Positions 1 through 10,724 of a stretch of DNA of 64,000 bases are shown here, piece by piece. Below the pieces are notes generated by a model, which saw only the letters and a list, made by a program, of their open reading frames with translations, did not search any database and was not told where the DNA came from. The first letter of the stretch is position 1. The number at the start of each line of letters is the position of its first letter. Origin of the DNA: Galeruca laticollis (taxonomy: Eukaryota > Arthropoda > Insecta > Coleoptera > Chrysomelidae); assembly GCA_963921935.1 (NCBI GenBank), contig OY998176.1, positions 171,364,445 to 171,428,444 on the forward strand. The letters are read 5' to 3'. The position numbers and the translations under genes were made by a program.

Positions 1-226
1 AGGAAAAGGTCAAAGTAAAAGGTTTTGCTACAAGTAAACGTTAGAAGTAAAAGGAAACCCTTGTCTCCAAATTAATAATGATTACCTTATACTTGCAAGT
101 AAACGCTTCTGTGGAAGAGTAAAAGGGTCTCATACATGTCGAGATACGCAAAGCAGCTAGTTGTTTACAACGTGCCAATTCGTCTATATTCACGAGCTGA
201 TCAATAGTGGTAAGTTGAGTTTTGAA
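1..226. other. AT-rich leader with short direct repeats, no gene
   Basis: I see no coding region here. Two related blocks recur: CAAGTAAACG followed by AGTAAAAGG, near 31-55 and 95-128. They look like part of a dispersed repeat, possibly the end of the element whose coding remnant follows. Confidence 0.4.
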
Positions 227-602
227 ATGTCTTCGTCAAGTGAAAGCGAAACTGAAGAACAATAATAGCAGTGAGTTAAAGTTTATTGCTGATGAACTTC
301 GCAGCTGTCCTATTATTTTGGCTAAGTGACAGGTTCCAAAAGTTAAAAAAAGGAAAGATGAAGCGATCGTAAAGGTATTGCAAAAATACAAAGCATTATT
401 TGGTAAATAATTAGATGCCAAAGGTTTCATGAAAAAAGTCAACAACATGAAGAGTAGACTTAAGAAAAAAACGGACTTAAAGAAAACAGGAAACAAAAGA
501 ATAAAACTAGTAGACTGGGGACACAAATCCAACTATCAGCAGAATTAAAGGTTATATATACGAGGATACATTGAAAAATTCTTAGCCTACTATAGAACCA
601 AA
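227..602 (+). pseudogene. Remnant of a small lysine-rich transposon-associated protein
   Basis: An ATG at 227 opens a serine/glutamate-rich start (MSSSSESETEE) that hits stops near 263. One frame over, the translation continues as a conserved-looking segment containing ELKFIADELRSCPI, then KKVNNMKSRLKKKTDLKKTG and KRIKLVDW, broken by stops near 328 and 409. The content is basic and helical, with no catalytic motif. I recall similar small proteins as multicopy uncharacterised sequences in arthropod genomes, probably the accessory or DNA-binding part of a DNA transposon, but I cannot name the family. The mariner element begins at its 3' end. Confidence 0.45.
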
Positions 603-1794
603 CAAAATTTCAATGTCAAAATATTTTATTACTCTACATATTCTCCTCTTAATTGGATACATTTATTACAGCCAACCTGCAATGTCTCTAGACCTTTCAA
701 AGCCACAGCTTTTATTACCTCCTCGTTGGAAGAAAATTTACGACCTTTTAAACTTTTTTTCAGTTGAAGAAAAAGATGATAGTCGGACGGAGCCAAATCT
801 GGTGAATAAGGGGAGTGTTCTAGTAATTCAAACCCCAAATCACGAATTTTTTGCATGGCAACATGAGATTTGTGTGCAGGGGCGTTGCCCTGCTAAAACA
901 AAACACCTTTGGATAGCTTTCCGCGTCTTTTCTTTTTAATTTTTTCCCATAGAGTGGTCAATAATGTCGAATAGTAATCTCCAGTTATTGTTCTACCCTT
1001 ATCCAAAAAATCAATCATGATTACTCCATGGCAATCCCAAAAAACTGAAGCAGATTTCCAGCAGATTTTGGACACGAAACTTCTTAGGTCTTAGAACCAG
1101 AGTGTCGCCATTCCATCTATTGTTGCTTTGTTTCTGGATTCTAGAAATGTACTCAAGTCTCATCCATAGTAACAATTCGGTTTAAGAAGCCTACATTGTT
1201 TTCAAATCGAGCACAGGTCGAACGCGATGCTTCTACCCGTGCACGCTTTTGGTCTACATTCAAACATTTGGGGATCCATTTTGCAGCAATTTTTCTCACA
1301 TCCAAATTGACGTGAACTGTATGATGAACGCGTTAGTATGAAATATTCAGTGCTTCAGATATCCATTTTAGCCCAATTCTACGGTCTGATAAAATCATGT
1401 CATGAACTGCATCGATATTTTCGGGGACTGACACAGAAACTGGCCTTCCCGATCGGTCATCATCTTCAATGCAAAATTTACCTCTTTTGAAGCTTGCAGT
1501 CCAATTTTTCCCGGTCGCTTACAAAGGACATTGATTACCAAGGGTATTAAGCATATCTTCGTAAATCTGCTTACCTCTTAACCCATTTAATTACAGGTAC
1601 TTGAAGATGGCTCGATATTCGATACGGTGCACATCTTTTTTCTTTTAATTTATTGCGTAACTCTGGTTTACTTTTTTGACGTCAAACTTTACACTGACTT
1701 CTAATAAGTTATTGTTCGTTGCTATGGTAACGCTATATTTTGTTTATGCATGGAACTGGACTAGGCTAACTAGATATCAATACATCCTCGTATA
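557..1794 (-). mobile_element. mariner (Tc1/mariner superfamily) element, degenerate
   Basis: The ends are inverted repeats: TATACGAGGATACATTGA at about 557 and its imperfect complement ending at 1794. The length, about 1.24 kb, is normal for mariner. The minus strand encodes a mariner transposase in pieces. The N-terminal helix-turn-helix region (IEYRAIFKYL, KQIYEDMLNTLGNQCP) lies near 1620-1500. The first catalytic segment MDET lies near 1170. A block with SASVFWDCHGVIMIDFLDKG follows near 1070-990. The last catalytic block, HSPYSPDLAPSDYHLF, lies near 810, followed by KFSSNEEVIKAV and the C-terminal NKCIQLRGEYVE near 640. This is the D,D34D arrangement. Several stops and frameshifts make the element inactive. 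Confidence 0.88.
629..856 (-). pseudogene. mariner transposase, C-terminal fragment
   Basis: This is the longest intact piece of the mariner transposase. It starts upstream of the third catalytic aspartate (YSPDLAPSDY) and runs to the C-terminus (GEYVE). The DDE/D domain normally needs upstream MDET and HDNAP segments, which lie in other frames or are damaged here, so it cannot encode an active enzyme alone. The stop is natural, just inside the inverted repeat. Confidence 0.85.
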
Positions 1795-1847
1795 TCTATC
1801 TCATTTTTGAAAATAATGGCGCAGCCGGAGTGCTCGAAATAGAGCAA

Positions 1848-2325
1848 GTGTTTGAAAGACCAGTTATCCACGAATACTTTACGCTATTTTTTTTTATTGG
1901 TGCACTTTGAAATCATAAAATATTATAAATATATTATTGCTACAAAAAAATGGAAGTCCGTCCTCGATGCCCAGCCAAGTTTCGTGACAGTCCATCCTAA
2001 ATAGTATTTATTTTTATTTGACGTTACGAGGTACTGCTGTCAGATCAATAATCAAAAAGTTTCTTTATTTATATTTAAAGGGAAACAATGTATATATGAA
2101 TATATAAATAAATTTTGCAGAAAAAACCAAATAAGACATTGGTTCACAATGAAAATATACAATTTAAAAACTAATAAAAAAAGGTGTCATTGATACTTAC
2201 GTTTCTCGAGTTGTTGTTACCATAGGGACTTTAAAAAATGCGCGTGTTTGAAAGTTCGATTTAAACACGCTGAGGCGTGTTTTAAATAAATAATATATGA
2301 GGCATCAATAAAAAAAAATATTTTA
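1848..2325 (+). repeat. ~480-bp dispersed repeat, copy 1
   Basis: It starts with AGCAAGTGTTTGAAAGACC and ends with a small hairpin, AAACACGCTGAGGCGTGTTT. It is about 95% identical by eye to 23880-24335 in the same orientation. There is no coding capacity, so it is probably a non-autonomous DNA element. The second copy has an extra inverted arm before it, suggesting this copy lost its left arm. See the entry at 23828. Confidence 0.75.
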
Positions 2326-2946
2326 TATATTTCATATGAATTTCTTACGAACCTCGTCTAGTGTCTTTCTAAAGAAAAAGAAGAAAGCTATTCAATATTA
2401 TAAAACCTTTAAATTGTCACGAGTCTATCTGCCCACATAGCTGCAAGTATAATAACATATAACGTTTTAAAAGGTTTTTCTTTAGTTTTGTCTGTGTGTT
2501 TGATTTTAATTTTGTTTGTAGAGGAATGGAGAATACATCATGTAAGTGTTATTATTATTATTTTCCTTTTTGTGTCACCGGATTTACACCCGGCGTGTTT
2601 CAACGACAGTCGGTCTCAACAGCAAGACTTTCGTTGGGTGTCACTATTCTAGAAATGACCTAACAATGCCCAATATTATTATTATTATTATTTTTCCATT
2701 ATAGAGCATCGACTGCTTTGGTCATTAGCTCTTCTAATTTGGAGGAGGGAAAACTCATGTTTACCCGACGTATAATCGGGTAGTGTTGGACTCCTTTATG
2801 GCCTACCAACCAAAAACCTCCCCCAATATTTGGGGCTACACAATATTAAATTGTATTAAGTTGCTTTAAGTTTGAAATATTCATAAGGTAGGTATTGAAG
2901 AATATAGAAACAACAGTTCCTTAATCTTTTGGCCATCAACACTTTT
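2326..2946. repeat. Possible SINE-like segment between ATT microsatellites
   Basis: There is no gene. ATT repeats at about 2549-2562 and 2671-2693 flank a ~105-bp GC-richer segment beginning GTGTCACCGGATTTACACCC. A further GC-richer segment (2700-2850) follows. A short retroposon with an ATT tail is possible, but I see no box A/box B pair and no clear target duplication. Confidence 0.3.
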
Positions 2947-3065
2947 AAAAATATTGTATTTCATTTCATCTATGAAAAATAATGTTCCAACAGATTTTTC
3001 TGAATTTATTATACATTAAGAATTTCACTGACTTTTTTCATAGATCCAATGAAATAAAATATTTT
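2947..3065. repeat. Short inverted-repeat MITE
   Basis: Arms of ~32 bp at 2947-2978 and 3034-3065 are nearly complementary (motif ATTTCAT..ATCTATGAAAAA and its complement), separated by ~55 bp. The sequence can fold into one hairpin. There is no coding content. Confidence 0.6.
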
Positions 3066-3237
3066 AGGTAAGGGGTAAGCTTCTAAAACCATAAGGGTCG
3101 ATTCAGGTACCTGCTATTTATAGATTTATCACTTATGTTTGTATTTTAAAAGAAAGGGAAACTTTAATCTTAAAAACATTTTTGTCAAAAGATATTGCTT
3201 CGAACAGAATAAAACGCACTTTCGAGTACAACGAATC

Positions 3238-4701
3238 ATGGGGCGCAGCCCCTGCCATCGCTATAATGTTTTACAGATCTTATGTCAGATCGATTATAGA
3301 TTATGGATGTTTTGTTTATATGGATCAAGTAGTAATTCCAACTCATTGAAAATAGATCGAATTCAGTATAAATGCCTTAGAACCTGTGTCGGCGCAATGA
3401 AATCGACACCCGTGAATGCATTATTGGCAGAATGTAACGAACCACCTCTATTTTTACGACGTCAATTATTGTGTCAAAAATATATAATTAAACTTAAAAC
3501 CCTCAGGTCCGACATGATAAATAATTTATATAGTATTTCAATAGATCTTACAAATCGATATTGGAGATTTAAAAACACACCTTCACTTGCGGAAGCCTTC
3601 ATTCAAACCAATGAGTTCAATATAATATACAGAACCAACAAAACATTACCTATATATAACATTCCTTATCAAGCTATATTTAAAGTCCACAAAGTCATAA
3701 TCCCGAATTATACGGAATCTAACCGCATTAACACAATCCTGTGTAAATCCATACTAGCAGATTTTGCTGACGAGACAATAATATACAGTGATGGATCTAA
3801 GACGAGGGATGGAGTTGGATGTGCTGTGTACATTCACAATACAAATCAAACGTTACGAATCAGATTACCTGATATAAGTAGTATATATACTGCGGAGCTG
3901 TATGCTATCTTACATCAGGGCCTCTGCTGGCTGAAATCAAATAAAAAAGATGGCGGTGTGATTATATTTGATTCTAGATCAGCATTGTGTGCTATAAAAG
4001 GGACTCATCTCGAAAGAATGAAATGTCCTATTTTATGTGACATTAAAACAATATTGTTGAATTTGAGTATGACATTTATTTGGGTTAAGGGGCATATTGG
4101 AATATATGGGAATGAAAAAGCTGATCGATTAGCAAAAGATTCGGTACTGAATGGAGAGTTTTGTAATGTGTATACTGGAAAAGATATGCGATTATAGCTC
4201 AATAAAAAATAAAATGTATGTATCCTGGCGAAAACACTGGGAAAACGCTTCACAATCCTCAAATAACACCTACTTTCCAATTCACCCTACCTTACCCTCA
4301 CCTCCAAACTATATTTTTGATTATACAACTCCTAAATTTTATTCAGCAAGTATATTTAGAATGAAGACTAGCCATGGAAGATATCCCGCCCATCTTGCCA
4401 AGTTGGGTACTGTACAGTCATCAGCCTGTACCTGCAACGATAATTCTTATGCTGATCTTAATCACATTTTCTTTGGATGCAGCAATTACAATAACAAAAC
4501 AAACAGTTTAATAAAGTCACTTGTTGAACAAAACTACTCCCTACCTTTAAACCTCACCCACCTTTTAAGCTCAGATAACCGTCATATTTTAGATCTACTG
4601 ATAAATTTCATCAAAGACGTAAACATTAGTATTTAGGTGCACTCATTGAAAATTTCTGTGGCTAATGGACTTGCTTCCTAGCCATTTTCTTTCACACACA
4701 C
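3238..4701 (+). mobile_element. LINE A: 5'-truncated RNase H-type LINE with 13-bp target duplication
   Basis: AGTACAACGAATC occurs at 3225-3237 and again at 4702-4714, directly flanking the insertion, so the borders are exact. The insert holds only the end of ORF2: the post-RT thumb/connection, the RNase H domain, the C-terminal zinc-binding region and a short 3' UTR ending in a CA repeat rather than poly(A). Architecture suggests the I/Jockey group that carries RNase H. It is truncated at the 5' end and frameshifted, hence dead on arrival. Confidence 0.88.
3239..4636 (+). pseudogene. LINE A ORF2 C-terminus (RNase H, Cys/His region)
   Basis: Three frames are needed. The first (3239-3320) reads WGAAPAIAIMFYRSYVRSI, the normal sequence after the RT core. 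The next (about 3320-4197) has KCLRTCVGAMKSTPV and the RNase H domain: aspartate in IYSDGSKT (about 3782), glutamate in YTAELYAIL, aspartate in FDSRSAL, histidine in WVKGHIGIYGNE and aspartate in KADRLAK. All RNase H catalytic positions are present, but the usual WxPSH is WVKGH. A frameshift near 4170 leads to the last part, with MKTSHGRYPAHLAKLG and CTCNDNSYADLNHIFFGC, the terminal Cys/His motif. RNase H in these elements removes RNA from the RNA:DNA hybrid. Confidence 0.85.
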
Positions 4702-4714
4702 AGTACAACGAATC

Positions 4715-5294
4715 GTTTTTATCTTCCTTCCGTTACAAATATGAATGTCAGCTGAAACGTTACTAGCAATAAAGGGCAATTTAAATCGATGCTGTAATGT
4801 GAATTGTTTACGCCCGGTAATTTAATACAATTTGCAGACTAAAAAAATTATATATGATCGATAAAATAATCGAAATGTATATAAAATAATAAGAAATGCA
4901 TTATATTTATTATAAAATCGCAATATAAAATATACAATTTGTACGCTAAATTCTGTTCAGTATGATAATGCAATGTGCACTAAAATTATATAAATACTCA
5001 ATTGGTTAAGATCGCTATTAAATAAAATTTTGCAATTCACAATAATATATAAGTGCTCGATAAGTCGTAATCTCTATTAAACGTGGCAATACTGTAATTA
5101 TTCATTCATGAGTCTTGGCTTTTCGGAAACGGTAATATTAGATCAGATAGATCACTTATCAGCTGATTGTGGATTCTAACCAAGAACGAGATTTTTATCA
5201 CAGTTTCCGAACGACGCGCGTTCTGTTTTGTGTGGAAATGTCAAATTTCATACTTAACAAAAACTTTAATTTGTTTTCACTCATCGTTGACACT
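4715..5294. other. AT-rich spacer before the MULE
   Basis: No gene or RNA is seen. The part from about 5110 (CTTTTCGGAAACGG) already resembles the 5' region of the following MULE, whose CCGAACG motifs recur near 5205 and 5640-5690. Confidence 0.4.
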
Positions 5295-5532
5295 AAATTT
5301 TAATACCAACAAGCTATTTTTTATATCGAAAAGCCAAAAATTATAAAAACCGCAAGTCTGAGCAATTTGCTAACTACGTGGCTAAAAACACTTAATAACT
5401 TTTTATTTAAAGAAAATTTTAATACCAATAAGCTATTTTTTATATTGAAAAGTCAAAAAGTAGAAAAACCGCAAGCCTCAGTAGCCTGCCCACTACTAGG
5501 CTTAAAGAATTAATAACATTTTAGCTTGAAGA
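5295..5532 (+). repeat. 119-bp tandem duplication in the MULE 5' region
   Basis: AAATTTTAATACC recurs at 5295 and 5414, and the following ~119 bp are duplicated with ~20% divergence (shared AGCTATTTTTTATAT and AAACCGCAAG). It is non-coding and lies within the upstream region of the MULE transposase. Confidence 0.7.
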
Positions 5533-5849
5533 AAACAAAAACAAACAAAACAATCTGTCAGCTGATCGCATTTACCCACCGATGTACTAGGGTAGAAAGG
5601 ATCCAAACATATGATTATGATTCGCTCAGTTTGTTCAGTTTCCGAACGTGAGTGAACGTGATCCGGATTACTTTCCGAACGTTCAGATCATGAACGGGTT
5701 AACCAGATCATAGTTTCCGAAAACCGACCGATAGTAGATAACTTCAGAAAACAAAGCGGGAATTCTGCAGGTTGTTTATATAATCTGCATTGCGGAAATA
5801 AGTGTGTTGTGTTTATTATTAACGCGAACTGTTTGTAAAACAAACAATA

Positions 5850-7206
5850 TGAGTGACAGTAAGAGTCCTCAAAACAATTCATCAGAAGATAGTTCGGATG
5901 ATGTACTGGACCCGTGTCAAAGAAAACAAAAAAGGTTGGAAAACAGTGGAAAAGAGAACAGCAACACAGTTTTGGCTGAAAAATCAGTAAAAGAAGAAAG
6001 TTTTTGGAGCTTTTATCATAAAGATATTGATACAGAGGGTAACGTCAGTGTGATTTATCGTTGCGATAAAGTAAAATATCGAGGTGAGCAATGTGCCTCA
6101 GACAATTTATATTATCCCGCAAATACTGATGATATATTTTTATAACGATCGGAATTGCTTCATGCTTGCGAAAGTATGCGTTCCAATAAACGGACATACT
6201 AAAATGAAAATAAATACCCTGTCCGAAATCGATTCAAAACTAAAATCGAAAAGAAATTTTCGTAATTTTGGCAAAGAAAAATTTGCCAATTCCTAAAAAG
6301 CAACAGTTAAATAATTATTTGGCTATTTTAAAAAAGTCCAAATTTGGTCCGAATTCAAAAAGTTACAGCAATTTGGCCTCCGCCATTCTTCAGTTCCAGA
6401 AAGTAATGATGAGGCATTTATAATAGCTCACCAAATGAATTACGATTTCCTTTCGATTTTTTATCAACCAAAAATTTGATAAGATAATCACAGAATGATT
6501 GCCATGTCCATACAGATGCCACCTACTAACTTATTTGGCAAAATTTCTCGCTATTGGTATTTGGAACAACAGACAAGACCAAGATTGTTTCACACTTTTG
6601 GAGTGGCAGTTTGTAGCAATAAGTAAACTGAGGATTTCATTTTTGCATTCAAAGTGCTAAGAACTGGTGCAGAGAAAATTTTGAGTCAAACCATTAATCA
6701 ATCGATACTAATATGTAACGCGGCCCACGGTATAAAAAATTGTTTCAAAAATGTATTTGGTCCGAACGTTACAATAAAGATGGGTTGGGCTCATATGAAA
6801 AAAAACGTAAGCAAAAAAGTTGATCAAGTGTGTCCAAAAGAAAGCATACCTAAAATCTTGCAAGATATTCATTGTCTTCAGTTAAGAGTTAAGTAAAAGT
6901 CAAGAGGTATTTGATAGAGCCTCCATCATGCTTCTTTCAAAGTGTGAGAAGCAAAAAGACTTTTTAGGTAATATAAAAAGTGAATGGCTACAAATGGATC
7001 GTAACTGGTATGAACGAACTGACAAGAAAAGTCCAAGTACAAACAACGCCCTAAAGGCTTTTAACAGAGTAATCAAAGAAGAAAATACGCTAAGAGAACG
7101 GCTTCTTCCATCTCGATTCTGTGTGATACTAAAGGAGTACATAGCCACTTGGTCTAAAAATTATTCGTCAAAATTAAAAAGAAGTGCACTTAAAGCCGGT
7201 TATTGA
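5850..7206 (+). pseudogene. MULE (Mutator-like) transposase with N-terminal FLYWCH-type finger
   Basis: The ATG at 5850 starts MSDSKSPQNNSSEDSSDD, an acidic leader. A FLYWCH-like zinc region follows: SVIYRCDKVKYRGEQCASDN (to about 6115). Further segments in shifted frames give the Mutator DDE core: HVHTDATY (about 6503), FGTTDK, SILICNAAHGIKNCF (about 6705), GWAHMKKNV (about 6785), and finally NWYERTDKKSPSTNNALKAFNRVIK with TLRERL (7005-7105). In relatives the second catalytic residue sits in a DAA motif and the third in NALEAF. Here they read NAA and NALKAF, so both are lost. About seven frame breaks are present. The product would have been nuclear and bound the element's ends. Confidence 0.82.
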
Positions 7207-7212
7207 CCTATG

Positions 7213-8262
7213 AAGGCAGTTTTTGATACAGTGGAAAGAGAAAAAATTTGGGAGGTATTGGAAAACTGTCAAAGTAAGAGTGCAGATAGGAGGTCAAATA
7301 TTGGAAGAGTTTTTAATGAAAAAAGGTATAAAACAAGGTGATATCTTAAACCCACTGTTGTTTGTCATTATAATGGACAAAATAGTGATGGAGATAAAAA
7401 GACAATGAGGAAATCTGGACATGATAATAGGGTGCAGAAACATGGTGCCGGTCAGATTAAGTAATTTACTGTATGCAGACGATATTGTACTCAAATCAAA
7501 AAATAAAATGCAGAAACTAATTAACTTATTGGCAAGAGAAATAAAAAATATTAAAATGACAATAAATACAGAAAAAACCAAAGTAATGATAGTAAATGAA
7601 ATTCAGCGAGAGGGGAGTAATTACAAGGAATTGAAATGTAATTACAAAACATTAGAAAGAGTAACAACTTTTAATTACCTAGGAAGTATCATAACAGAAG
7701 AAGGGAAGATATATGCAGAACTTAATAACAGAGCAAATAAAATTATATTATTCTTTAAATCGAACAATATTAAAAGCCATACATACATCGATATGGACAC
7801 AAAGCTGGAAATCTACAACAAAATTACAGTTCCAACTACTATAACTTATGCTAGTGAGAACTGGGTACTGCAGAAAAAGCAGGAAAGAAGAATGAATGCA
7901 ATGGAAATGAAACATTTAAGGAAAATAGCAGATATAACAAAATGGGACAAAATAAGGAACGAAGAAATCAGAAGCATAACTAATCAAGAACCAATAATAT
8001 CAAAGATTAAAAAGAAACAATTAAACTGGTATGGCCACATAGTAAGAATGAAGCAAGATAGAATTGCGAGAAAAGTTATGGAATATCAAGAAAAAGACAA
8101 AGAGGAACAACCAGGAGGAAATGGATAGACCAGATCGAAGAAATTGGGAAAACAAAGGAAAAACATTAGGAGAGATGAAGGCATTGACCAGGGACAGAGA
8201 AGAATGGAAAAAATGGGTACACCTGACAAGGCATAAGGATAAGAGAAAGAAAGAATTTGATA
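7213..8262 (+). pseudogene. LINE, RTE/BovB-like reverse transcriptase fragment
   Basis: The fragment starts inside the RT domain at AVFDTVEREKIWEVLENC (the FDxV motif), followed by GIKQGDILNPLLFVIIM (7328), the catalytic YADD at 7472-7483, TEKTKVM, FNYLGSII, TYASENWVLQKKQERRMNAMEMK and LNWYGHIVRMK. It ends in the basic tail typical of RTE-like elements (IDQIEEIGKTK, then shifted to GEMKALTRDREEWKKWV). There is no RNase H, as expected for RTE. A ~55-residue segment between the first two motifs is missing. The endonuclease and ORF start are absent. It abuts the MULE directly, so one of the two is cut by the junction near 7207. Confidence 0.82.
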
Positions 8263-8527
8263 CTGAGCATTCGTTACATTCATTGAGCCTATATTATTTT
8301 TATCGAATAATTAATAATTTAGGAAGCATATAAATTTGGCATGGAGAAATTATTTTATTTATAAAGTATATATTATTTTTATTGAACATTTCATTATATT
8401 TATTGAGCGTTTATTATTTTTATAAAATATTTAGTTTCTTGTCATGCATATGAATAAATTAACTGAAAAATATAATTTGCATAGGTATTAAAATATCAAA
8501 TACTCGTATATAATTTCTACTGATTGG
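8263..8527. other. AT-rich tail region, no gene
   Basis: The motif TATTATTTTTAT..GA recurs three times between 8290 and 8425 and may be the RTE 3' UTR. Nothing else is supported. Confidence 0.3.
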
Positions 8528-9506
8528 AAAACGGTTTTACTTTTCCGCCCAACCTATCTAATATGCGAGAAAAGTATTGGTTTACCCCAAAAAAAGTTGG
8601 AATTTTGAAATTTTTTTTTGAGTGATTTTTACGTTTTCATCAACAACAACACGAAAAACGGTTTTCAGAAAAAAATCCTGTGTGTATGTCGTCGGCCACT
8701 TTTCCTTACATGTCTTGTTAGCACGATACAGCCTCCGGAGTCACCAATTTTATGATGAAATATTGTTAAGGACATGTCACAGATGAACCCTATTGATTTT
8801 CAGCTCACCTGAACCAGTACAACGGGTGCTATGGTACTTGAAGTACGGCATTTTGTCATTTTTTGAGAAATTTTTTTTAACACGATACAGCCTCCGGAGT
8901 TCAACAAGTCACCAATTTTATGATTGAATATTATTAAGGACATCTCACTGATGAACCCTATTGATTTTCAGCTCACCAGAGCCAATACAACAGGTGCTAC
9001 AGTACTTTAAGTACAATATTTTTGTCATTTTTGGAGAAGTTTCAGTTTGTTAGCACGATACAACCTCCGGAGTATATACAAGTGACCAACATTTTATGAT
9101 TGGATATTATTCAGAGCGTATCAAAGACGAACCTTATTGATATTCAGCTCACTAAAGCTAGTACAACGGGTACTATGGTACTTGAAGTACCAAAATTTAG
9201 TCATTTTTGGGTAATTTTCAGTTTGTTAGCACGATACAGCCTCCAGAGAGTATACGATTGATCAATTTTATGATCGAATATTGTTCAAGATGTCTCACAG
9301 ATGTACCCTATTGATTTTCAGTTGACTAGAGCGAGTACAGCGGGTCCTATAAATCCAGATATACTAAGTTTTTGGTTATTTTTGGAGAAATTTCGGTTTG
9401 TTAGCACGATACATCCCCCGAAGTGTATACAAGTAACAATTTTATGATAGAATATTGTTCAGGGCCACAGATGCGGAAAAGTTAGTTTTAATATTTAAAA
9501 CCGTTT
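8528..9506 (+). mobile_element. Five-unit repeat element, copy 1
   Basis: Both ends carry the inverted motif ACTTTTCCGC/GCGGAAAAGT (8539-8548 and 9473-9482), with AAACGGTTTT/AAAACCGTTT just outside (8529-9506). The interior is five tandem units, each marked by GCACGATACAGCCTCCGGAG or a close variant at 8721, ~8880, 9053, 9229 and 9404, so the period is 160-176 bp. Each unit also has a TTGATTTTCAG..CACTAGAGC block and a GGTACTTGAAGTAC block. No ORF is present. An inverted sister copy lies at 60887-61872. This is most likely a non-autonomous DNA element with an internal satellite. Confidence 0.8.
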
Positions 9507-10104
9507 ATTTTAAATGTATATGTAAATTATATATCATAAGATAAGGAACTGAATGAGGTAAGGAACAATCAGAGCAGAATGAACAAGTAAGTCTATGTTA
9601 CTGTTAATTGCTCAATGAGGTGTGTAATAGCTCTGTATAATATAAAGTATAACGAACAATAATATATAAAAGTTTTTTATATAACATGCTGTTCTGTGTA
9701 GGCCATGGTGCCACTAAGGAACAACACTGTTAATTACTCAATAATGAATAGTCGATTGGAGATTCACACGAGGTTATTTAAAAATAATTTCTTTAGAAAA
9801 AATTTCCAATGAAGGTTGATCATGGTTTGAAATTACATCTACTGTAGGAAACAAGAAAGTTTATACTAGACATTTTTTAAACACAAACATGTTAGTTCAT
9901 AATTACAGACACTTGGCGATAGCAACTCAACTCAAACTTCTTTAAATATTACTAGCCAAAGATACCCTGGTTTGTTTAGTTATTTTCTACACATTATAGA
10001 ATTGTTCATCATATTTCCTCTTTTCGCCATTAAAAGTATAATATTATTATTAGTAACATTTCTTTTTCCATCTTGCTTTTGATCTTTCTTTTATTTTTAT
10101 CTTC
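9507..10104. other. AT-rich, nothing recognised
   Basis: No ORF, structured RNA or repeat with a partner elsewhere in the window was seen here. Confidence 0.4.
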
Positions 10105-10290
10105 TAAGGTAAACCCGGGGAAGTGTGATTGTGGGGCAAGTGTGACAACTCGTTATAAAATCTTCTACGATGTAGTAATACTAGTGACATATCGTAGGTA
10201 GATGCTAAAACTCTTGAAATTTATCCAATATGGCGAACAACGGTATTTAGGCAGTTTTTTATGGTGGTGCAATTACACTTATCCATACAG

Positions 10291-10575
10291 TGGTCTCCGT
10301 AGGCTAGTGGAATGGTGCTCTGTCTGCTAACCGAGAGGCCCCGGGATCAAACCCGGGCCTAGTTAACATCATAATTAAAAATTCGGAGAGCCACCTGTCG
10401 GAAGGCAATGGCAAACCACCGACAGTATTCTGCCTAGTACAGCCTCTCAACATAGACGTTCGGATCCGTCGTTAAACTGTAGGTCCCTTCTATCTGTAGT
10501 AACTGGAGAGCACAACACAGGTAGAAGTGAGAGGTCACCTACGTCCGATCACGGATATGGCACTGTAAGAAGAAG
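10291..10575 (+). mobile_element. tRNA-derived SINE, copy 1
   Basis: The head resembles a tRNA: GGTCTCCGTAGGCTAGTGG (box A region) and GGGATCAAACCCGGG (box B region). A tRNA-unrelated body follows, then an AAGAAGAAG tail. ATACAGTG flanks it at 10285-10292 and 10576-10583. It is ~90% identical to the reverse-strand copy at 47601-47889. The head would be transcribed by RNA polymerase III; box A here has one off-consensus base. Confidence 0.88.
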
Positions 10576-10724
10576 ATACAGTGTGTAGACTTTGTTTAGA
10601 TATTCTGTGAGAACTGATTAATACGAAGTAGGTATAGGTTTTACAGTTGGCGGTGTTACATAAGGATGGGAGTATAAGTGTGTGCATGAAGAAATGTTGT
10701 TACTTCAATTGTTATCTAAATTAC

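Noticed and set aside
236..532. Minus-strand 98-codon hydrophobic ORF
   Set aside because: It is the complement of the conserved-looking plus-strand remnant; phenylalanine/leucine richness comes from A-rich DNA read backwards.
8528..9506. Centromeric-type satellite
   Set aside because: Only five units with fixed ends and an inverted sister copy; this behaves as a dispersed element rather than a long tandem array.
10293..10365. Possible functional tRNA gene
   Set aside because: A tRNA-like head is followed by a body and GAA tail with target duplications and a second copy at 47.7 kb, so it is a SINE; box A is off consensus and no clean cloverleaf is evident.
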